A program made the position numbers and the translations under genes. From NCBI GenBank assembly GCA_037381085.1, contig JARRRD010000050.1, forward strand, positions 1-36,274: a stretch of DNA of 36,274 nt, in the 5' to 3' direction. Under the pieces are notes generated by a model. It ran no database searches, was not told the DNA's origin, and saw only the letters and a program-made list of their open reading frames with translations. Shown here one piece after another: positions 31,344-36,274 of the stretch (position 1 is its first letter; each line of letters opens with the position of its first letter). Source of the stretch: JARRRD01 sp037381085. Lineage in GTDB: Bacteria; Nitrospirota; Thermodesulfovibrionia; Thermodesulfovibrionales; UBA6898.

Positions 31344-32704
31344 CTTGTTGTCTCCTCCGGTGAGGCTGCGATCAGCTTGCCGGTCAGGGCATCGATCCTG
31401 GCCCAGGTCAGCGCCAACGCGTAATCGACCTTTGCCGCCTGCCACTGTGCCTCCGTGAGCCTGGCCATGGCATCACCCAGGTCCGTCCTGATTTCCAGGT
31501 TATACATCGAACGGCTGCGATCCGCATACAGCTCTCGGTAAGCCGATCGTACCCGGGCAGCCTTACGCGCCGCCTGAAGACTGTTTACCTGTTCAACCAG
31601 GTCCATCAGAGTAATGCGTAGTCCCTGCCGAACGCTTGCGAGTCTGGCCTCGGCTCGCAGCATTTGTGCCCTGGCCCTGGCAACGGCCGCCTCTACATCG
31701 CCGCCCTGATAAATCGGAATGCACAGGCTCAGAGTGGCACGAGCGTCATTGCGGCCGGTTAACTTGCGCTTCCACAGGGCGGCTTCCAGCTCCGCCTCCA
31801 GGACCGGCCGGCTTTGCATTCTTGCCGCCACTACTTCTTCCCTTGCCGACCGTACCTGATCGCGCAGAGCCAGGATTTCGGGGTTTGCCTCGAGCGCCTC
31901 CCGCAATATGTTTTCGTAATCGGGTACCGGACGATCGAGCTGTGGAAGATCGGGTCGAACGAGATTGTCGGGCAGATCACCGGGATGGTTCAAGGCGACG
32001 GCCAGTTGCGCGCGGGTCAAACGCTGCGCCGCCTGACTCTCGGTACGCTTGACCAGCGCCTCCCGGTACCGCTCTTCGTAAGCGAGCAAATCGACATCGG
32101 AAATCTGGCCAAGCTTGCGTCGGTGGCGCGCCTTGTCGAAGGAGACATAATTATAGGCCGTGGCCTCGCTGTCAAAGGCGTATTGCGCATCGGCAAGTAA
32201 TACATCGAAGAAATATTTTATGATCTCCAGCCGGCGCCGTTGCCGCACATTAAAGTAGAGTCGACGTTGCGCGCTAACCGACGCCTTTGCCGAATAAGTC
32301 AGGGCGCGCGTTTGCCCGAAATCATAGAGGCGTTTTGTCAATATCACCTGTATGCTGCTGTCATTAGTCAAGCCGCTGGAAGAATCGGTGGAAGGGTCCA
32401 CCAACTGGGGTGTGATATACAGGTAACTGCGCATTTCGGTGTTCGAGGCGGCCGCTACAACTCCGGCCAGGGCTGAAGCTACGTCGGCCCGGGCAGCATC
32501 CAGTTCAGGAGCGGGTGAGTCCGCGTAGGACAACGCTTCGTTCAATGTCAGAGGGTCGGGCAGCTGCGACTGCTGCCGGGCGGGCAAATTACCGGCCCAT
32601 GCCGCATTTATGGTACCCGCCAGACCCACAGTTAGTAATGCGCAACCGATCATTCCAATTAGCAGCATAGCGACGCCGACGCCTCTCCAAAGTCGCTCCG
32701 GCAT
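31340..32704 (-). CDS. TolC-family outer-membrane efflux channel
   Basis: A 454-residue protein with an N-terminal signal (VAMLLIGMIGCALLTVGLAG, ending AWA) and two long helical repeats, as in TolC/OMF channels. Each repeat has a coiled-coil pair (ARADVASALAGVVAAASNTE; VAARMQSRPVLEAELEAALW) separated by strands of the barrel. Three copies make the outer-membrane exit tunnel. It is translationally coupled to the adaptor gene by ATGA, and its start lies seven bases after the thioredoxin stop with GGGAGG between. The set is therefore one transcript. The cargo is unknown. Confidence 0.88.
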   Translation of the reverse strand: MPERLWRGVGVAMLLIGMIGCALLTVGLAGTINAAWAGNLPARQQSQLPDPLTLNEALSYADSPAPELDAARADVASALAGVVAAASNTEMRSYLYITPQLVDPSTDSSSGLTNDSSIQVILTKRLYDFGQTRALTYSAKASVSAQRRLYFNVRQRRRLEIIKYFFDVLLADAQYAFDSEATAYNYVSFDKARHRRKLGQISDVDLLAYEERYREALVKRTESQAAQRLTRAQLAVALNHPGDLPDNLVRPDLPQLDRPVPDYENILREALEANPEILALRDQVRSAREEVVAARMQSRPVLEAELEAALWKRKLTGRNDARATLSLCIPIYQGGDVEAAVARARAQMLRAEARLASVRQGLRITLMDLVEQVNSLQAARKAARVRSAYRELYADRSRSMYNLEIRTDLGDAMARLTEAQWQAAKVDYALALTWARIDALTGKLIAASPEETTR

Positions 32705-32711
32705 GCCTCCC

Positions 32712-33284
32712 TTATTCCGGACCGCCTTCAGCGGCGAGCTGCCTGCGCTTGTAGGCGATAAACGTCTCTTCTTTGTAGTGGCCTTCGACTACGAACTTGC
32801 CCAACAGCATGAATTCCTTCACGCCACTTGTCGCACCTGTGTACCGCATCACGGGTTTGCCGTCCAAATCGAAAAAAATAAATACCGGCGTCGCCCGTAT
32901 ATGAAATTCCTTAAAGGCAAAATCCTTCGCGGACATCTCGTGGCCCGAAAAATCGGTGACCGGCGTATCTCCCTCGGTATCAACTTCCAATACGCGGAAA
33001 TATTTTCGGTAGTATTTCTGTACCTCTGGCAGGCTGAACACTTCCGACTTCATTTTCTCGCACCATGGGCAATCGTCGTTGCCGAACATGATGAAAAGGC
33101 CGCGTTGTCCTGCCTGCCGCGCTGTAGCCAATTCCTGCTGCAGGTCTCCGAAACTCAGATTGAAAAAATATGCGTTAGGGTCGGCATGGGAAGATAAGGC
33201 CGCGGCCTGACCTGGCAAAAGAGCAAAGGCCGCGAATATCAATACTTGGGCCGCGATAGCCGCAACACCGGCCGAATGTCTCAT
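32712..33284 (-). CDS. Exported thioredoxin-fold protein (SoxW-like)
   Basis: A 190-residue protein if started at ATG 33284-33282. The signal peptide is AAIAAQVLIFAAFALLPGQA. The mature domain has the redox motif DCPWCEKM, the cis-proline loop IRATPVFIFF and FFDLDGKPVMRYTG, as in SoxW and other periplasmic thiol-disulfide proteins. It should reduce or repair disulfides, for example those of cytochrome maturation or partner proteins. The start has no clear ribosome binding site, and the frame stays open upstream to 33566 with poor-quality sequence; the signal peptide fixes the choice. It is the first gene of the TolC/adaptor operon, an unusual partnership. Confidence 0.82.
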   Translation of the reverse strand: MRHSAGVAAIAAQVLIFAAFALLPGQAAALSSHADPNAYFFNLSFGDLQQELATARQAGQRGLFIMFGNDDCPWCEKMKSEVFSLPEVQKYYRKYFRVLEVDTEGDTPVTDFSGHEMSAKDFAFKEFHIRATPVFIFFDLDGKPVMRYTGATSGVKEFMLLGKFVVEGHYKEETFIAYKRRQLAAEGGPE

Positions 33285-33717
33285 TTGGGAGAAACAATGG
33301 GAGAGATGAAACGACAAGAACCTTCTTCTCGTAGCCGTCGGATAAGAAAAAGAATGGCAGATAATCCTCGTCACCGTACAAAGACCCCCTAAACATTCTG
33401 GCTGACCGACATATCTACGACACGTTATTTCTTCCAAGAAGGAAGCAAAGTATGTGCCAACCGTTTGCCACTTAAAATGAGAAAAATTGTCCGTTCCCGA
33501 ACACCCGCTGCCTTTCCGTTGTTCATAAATGTCCAACGTTGAGCTCTTGCGCAACTCGGGCGACACTTCTTGCAGATGCCAAATTCAGCGACATCGGGTA
33601 AGTTGTTCAGGGCGGCAACGAGCCGCAATACGCCATTCGTGTGATGAACACGTCAAGCTTTGCGCATGAATTTGAGAGGTCAGAAAGGCAGGACTATGGC
33701 AAGGGCCGGAATTTTCT
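33285..33717. other. Noncoding region upstream of the thioredoxin operon
   Basis: No gene is supported in these 433 bases. A short hairpin, GCGGC with GCCGC (33612-33626), is present. I see no clear promoter. Confidence 0.3.
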
Positions 33718-34047
33718 CTACTTCTTTGTCTTCGACTCCAGTACAAAGCTGAACATGTCCCTGCACATCCTGAGTCTTTTCAGGTAGACCTTCCGCTGTG
33801 TCTCATCGAGTTTTTCGATGACCGGCTTCAGTCTGTCGCATTTCGCGATGAGTTCTTTCAATTCTCCTTCAGTAAAACCCATGGCGTCCTGCGTCTTTGA
33901 ACACAGGTCATGAAATTCCCCTTTCCAGTCATTTTGTGCGCAGGCAGGGCTGATTGTGGAAAAAGCGTACTTACTGTCACCGGCCTTGATGCCGACATAG
34001 GACATACCCAAAAAAAGAAAAAGGGCAACCAGGAGAATTCTTTTCAT
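33718..34047 (-). CDS. Small exported helical protein next to multiheme cytochromes
   Basis: A 109-residue protein when started at ATG 34047-34045, which has GAGTG nearby; a GTG three codons earlier is possible. It has a signal peptide (MKRILLVALFLFLGMSYVGI) and a helical mature part with four cysteines (ACAQ, DLCSK, AKCDR, RMCRD), which may form two disulfides. It lacks a CxxCH motif, so it is not a cytochrome. It follows the second six-heme cytochrome by about 40 bases and is probably co-transcribed, so a role in the same electron-transfer or maturation system is reasonable but unproven. Confidence 0.72.
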   Translation of the reverse strand: MKRILLVALFLFLGMSYVGIKAGDSKYAFSTISPACAQNDWKGEFHDLCSKTQDAMGFTEGELKELIAKCDRLKPVIEKLDETQRKVYLKRLRMCRDMFSFVLESKTKK

Positions 34048-34088
34048 TTTATGCACTCGCTATTCCATATGCGGAAACCCTGAGAATG

Positions 34089-34838
34089 TCATCTCCGATG
34101 GCATCCCCTGCAATCATTCAAAGGGAAGGCGACTGTCAAATGGCAGACCCCGCAGGATTCCTTGTTCACCATTTCATCCATGGAAAAATGTCTACTGCTC
34201 TTCATTTCTATATTAAATATGCCGGGGTGACAGTTTGCGCAGTCGAGCCAAAGAATGTGTGCCTTGTGAGGGAATACTGCAGGCGGGATGTCTCCCCACT
34301 CTACTTCATATGTAAGTTTCTTTTTGAACGGTACGGTCTTATAATTCCCGTCAAGCGAGCCTTTGGGCTTTATTGCTCCGTCCTCGACCGCCTTGACCCA
34401 ATCTATACCGTTCCCGTCCCCCGCCTTTGGAAGCGTCTCCAGTCGGGCAAATTCGGACTTTCCCGAAGAAATGTCACCGTTGTGGCACCGCTTGCAATTG
34501 TCCTTTGTTATTCCGAAAGCGATCTTTCCGTTATGACAGGCGCCGCAATACTTGCCTTCCCTGTTGGCTTTCTCGGTGATCAACGTAGTGCTGGCCTGAA
34601 AATTGAAACCCAGTTCCAGGTGACAAACCCTGCAGGTATATTTCATCCTGTGGAGCCAGTGAGAAAAGACAACGGGTTTTACTCCGTAATTCCCGGAATT
34701 ACGGTTGATCAGGATATTCCCGTATTGTTCAGGCGGAGGAGCAGGAGGAAGCTGCAGAAACTGGGCGACGGCGTTGGACGGCAAGAACGTCAGCAACAGA
34801 AGGCCGGCCAGCGATATGACTAAAAGCGTACTTTTCAT
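34089..34838 (-). CDS. Six-heme c-type cytochrome (second of a tandem pair)
   Basis: A 249-residue exported protein when started at ATG 34838-34836, just after the stop of the preceding gene; a longer start overlaps that gene by 22 bases. It has a signal peptide (STLLVISLAGLLLLTFLPSN) and six CxxCH motifs: CRVCH, CGACH, CKRCH, then CANCH, CGVCH, CRGCH. They are grouped as two triheme modules of the c7 type with a ~75-residue spacer. Spare histidines (FSHWLH, FPHKAH) give bis-His ligation. It should carry electrons in the periplasm. It is a close paralogue of the upstream gene in size, motif order and spacer. Confidence 0.88.
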   Translation of the reverse strand: MKSTLLVISLAGLLLLTFLPSNAVAQFLQLPPAPPPEQYGNILINRNSGNYGVKPVVFSHWLHRMKYTCRVCHLELGFNFQASTTLITEKANREGKYCGACHNGKIAFGITKDNCKRCHNGDISSGKSEFARLETLPKAGDGNGIDWVKAVEDGAIKPKGSLDGNYKTVPFKKKLTYEVEWGDIPPAVFPHKAHILWLDCANCHPGIFNIEMKSSRHFSMDEMVNKESCGVCHLTVAFPLNDCRGCHRR

Positions 34839-34849
34839 GCCCGATGGTC

Positions 34850-35629
34850 CTAGATGGGTTTTGAGTGACATCTCTGGCAGTCCAGATTCGGGAAAGCAAC
34901 CTTGCCATGGCAGACCCCGCAGTACTTGCCGGAAAAAATATCCGACATGGTATATTTCGTCGCACCTTTTCTTACGTCGAAGATTTCAGGATGGCAGACT
35001 TCACAGCCGTTCCATACGGCATGCTTCCTGTGAGAGAATATGATTTCCGGCATATGTGCCGCCCCGGCGTTGATATCGAAGTCCTTAGGGACAGACAACG
35101 GCTTCCGCCTGATAGAGACCCCTTCAAGATAATCCTTCAGCCGGATTTTCCCTTCCTGCTCCGCTTTCTCCCAGTCGATACCGTTTCCGAACCGCCCCTT
35201 CGGAAACTCCTTCGTGAATTTATAAAAATCCTTTTCTAATACCGGTCCCTGGCCGAATGAATGGCACCGAGCACAATTCTTCGTCTCCTTACCAAACATA
35301 TTCTTTTCCTTCGGACCGAATGCCTCTTTTCCGTTATGACAGGCCCCGCAATAAAAGCCCCGTTTATTGTCCTCCTCAGTCACGCCGGTAGCCCCGGCTT
35401 TCATGGCAAAGCCGAGGTCGACATGACAAAGCCTGCAGGTATACTTGGCTCTGTGCAGCCAATGGTTGAAAATGACAGGAGCTATATTGTTCTTCATGGA
35501 ATAATTGTTCATGAATACGTTCCCGTATTCATCAGGCAACGGCCTTCTCTTCAGAACACCCATTGAACTGGCAAATGCGAGAGACCCCGTGATTATGAGA
35601 ATCAGGATTACTAACGTCCCCCTTTTCAC
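34850..35629 (-). CDS. Six-heme c-type cytochrome (first of a tandem pair)
   Basis: A 259-residue protein from GTG 35629-35627, which has a strong AAGGGGGAA just ahead; the ATG 27 bases earlier lies before that site. It has a signal peptide (GTLVILILIITGSLAFASS) and six CxxCH motifs: CRLCH, CGACH, CARCH, CEVCH, CGVCH, CQRCH, arranged as two c7-like triheme modules. PLPDEYGNVFMNNYSMKNNI and FNHWLHRAKYTCRLCH match the corresponding parts of the next gene, so the pair is a tandem duplication. The genes nearly touch. It acts as a periplasmic electron carrier; the partners are unknown. Confidence 0.88.
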   Translation of the reverse strand: MKRGTLVILILIITGSLAFASSMGVLKRRPLPDEYGNVFMNNYSMKNNIAPVIFNHWLHRAKYTCRLCHVDLGFAMKAGATGVTEEDNKRGFYCGACHNGKEAFGPKEKNMFGKETKNCARCHSFGQGPVLEKDFYKFTKEFPKGRFGNGIDWEKAEQEGKIRLKDYLEGVSIRRKPLSVPKDFDINAGAAHMPEIIFSHRKHAVWNGCEVCHPEIFDVRKGATKYTMSDIFSGKYCGVCHGKVAFPNLDCQRCHSKPI

Positions 35630-35690
35630 ATCTTCCCCCTTCGAATACTTCCGCATATTTGTGAGGTCAGGCTGAAGCGTTTCGCCTTAA

Positions 35691-35720
35691 TTTGTAACAA
35701 AATCCGGTAATGATTGTCAA
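35691..35720 (-). promoter_or_regulatory. Predicted promoter of the tandem cytochrome operon
   Basis: On the minus strand a perfect TTGACA (35720-35715) is followed after 18 bases by TACAAA (35696-35691), four of six matches to a -10 box. Transcription would start near 35684, about 55 bases before the GTG at 35629. Confidence 0.45.
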
Positions 35721-36274
35721 CCGCTGATTGCAAATGAAAAATCGGGGCATTACGGGGACATCCCGATACCAGGGGCATTGCGTACCTATTTCCTCCCCAA
35801 TGTCCTGCCCGACTGTCCGCAAGATCCAGCGGGAATGGTGAGATAAAGACAGATCGCTTTTTGTCGAGGGGACAAGCGGAATAGCCACGTCAAGATACTT
35901 AATCCCTGGTTACCGGGTGAGATGAGAATCCAACTTTGATATTGACACGCCGCCGGAATGGGAGTATGTTGAAGTCATGAGAAGCTCACCGGGTGGTGGA
36001 CTTGCTCTTCCCGGACTCAGCAGAAAGGTTTAGCACGAAGGACGTAAAGCAAAGACGTAAAAGTCTCACGCAGTATGTCTCAGGATGTTCAAACCGCTGA
36101 GTAGGGAAGAGCAAACACCACTTTTTTCATTGCCCTGCTCGTCCTTCCCCGATGATGCGCTCTCCCAGTTCCCAAAACATGACGGGCGGAACACAGAAGC
36201 CACTAAAGTCATCGTGCTCCATCCCTTTTTCCCCGGCTATCATGTTGTAGGATTATTCAGACATGAGATCTTCC
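35721..36274. other. Right-edge region without an established gene
   Basis: No confident gene is seen. A minus-strand frame of 38 residues runs from ATG 36243 to TGA 36127 (contains DDFSGFCVPPVMFWELGER), and its stop overlaps another ATG opening MKKVVFALPYSAV, then stop. Neither has a good ribosome binding site for its first codon. They could be the relic of one small gene. The stretch near 36030-36060 (ACGAAGGACGTAAAGCAAAG) resembles a simple intergenic repeat. Confidence 0.3.

Overview
The window looks like a chromosomal segment of a Gram-negative anaerobe or microaerobe rich in c-type cytochromes. Menaquinol-type Rieske/cytochrome b genes, several exported multiheme cytochromes, a TolC channel, Tat-exported proteins and TTG/GTG starts behind strong Shine-Dalgarno (SD) sequences fit Nitrospirota (Thermodesulfovibrionia-like) or Desulfobacterota. 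This placement is inferred from gene content; there is no rRNA or universal marker gene here.

Layout. 1-1.3 kb (minus): the first codons of a gene leaving the left edge, and an A+T-richer KAP-type P-loop NTPase with an in-frame stop near its end. 1.9-4.4 kb (+): a secreted five-heme cytochrome with a fibronectin-III tail. 5.1-6.2 kb (+): a secreted lactonase-like beta-propeller. 6.5-8.0 kb: a complete IS110-family (IS1111-type) element whose 380-base 3' noncoding part should encode its guide RNA. 8.5-12.2 kb: two divergent exported Asp-box repeat proteins with a shared C-terminal domain; the larger is frameshifted. 12.7-13.2 kb: OsmC-like protein. 13.3-16.0 kb (minus): Rieske - cytochrome b - triheme cytochrome c, with an overlapping, frame-shifted b/c junction and no C-terminal helices on cytochrome b. 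16.1-17.9 kb: GH15 glycosidase. 18.1-23.8 kb (+): receiver-PilZ protein, exported AlgH-like protein, then a same-strand run of DUF882/YcbK-like peptidase, hypothetical, glycosyltransferase broken by TGA, CinA-type molybdopterin-binding protein and an HsdR-N-like protein lacking nuclease residues. 23.9-24.7 kb (minus): ferredoxin-like protein behind an FNR/CRP-type site ideally placed for activation. 24.9-28.0 kb: frameshifted Cys-rich protein, EF-hand protein, small secreted protein, AIM24/TIGR00266 protein and an unlisted 55-residue CPxCG protein. 28.2-33.3 kb (minus): APC permease, Arg/Gln-rich secreted protein, and a thioredoxin - TolC - membrane-fusion-protein operon without an inner-membrane pump. 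33.7-35.7 kb (minus): tandem six-heme cytochromes and a small exported protein.

The main theme is electron transfer at and outside the inner membrane: a bc-type complex, 5- and 6-heme periplasmic cytochromes, a probably FNR-controlled iron-sulfur protein and exported propellers. A second theme is breakage: five genes are interrupted within 36 kb. All three frameshifts are repaired by adding exactly one G/C base, usually in a G/C run, so base-level sequence error is a serious alternative to real gene decay. I found no CRISPR array, rRNA or intact tRNA. The most useful leads are the IS1111 guide-RNA region, the truncated cytochrome b/c junction, the class II FNR promoter and the inverted repeat over the start codon at the left edge.
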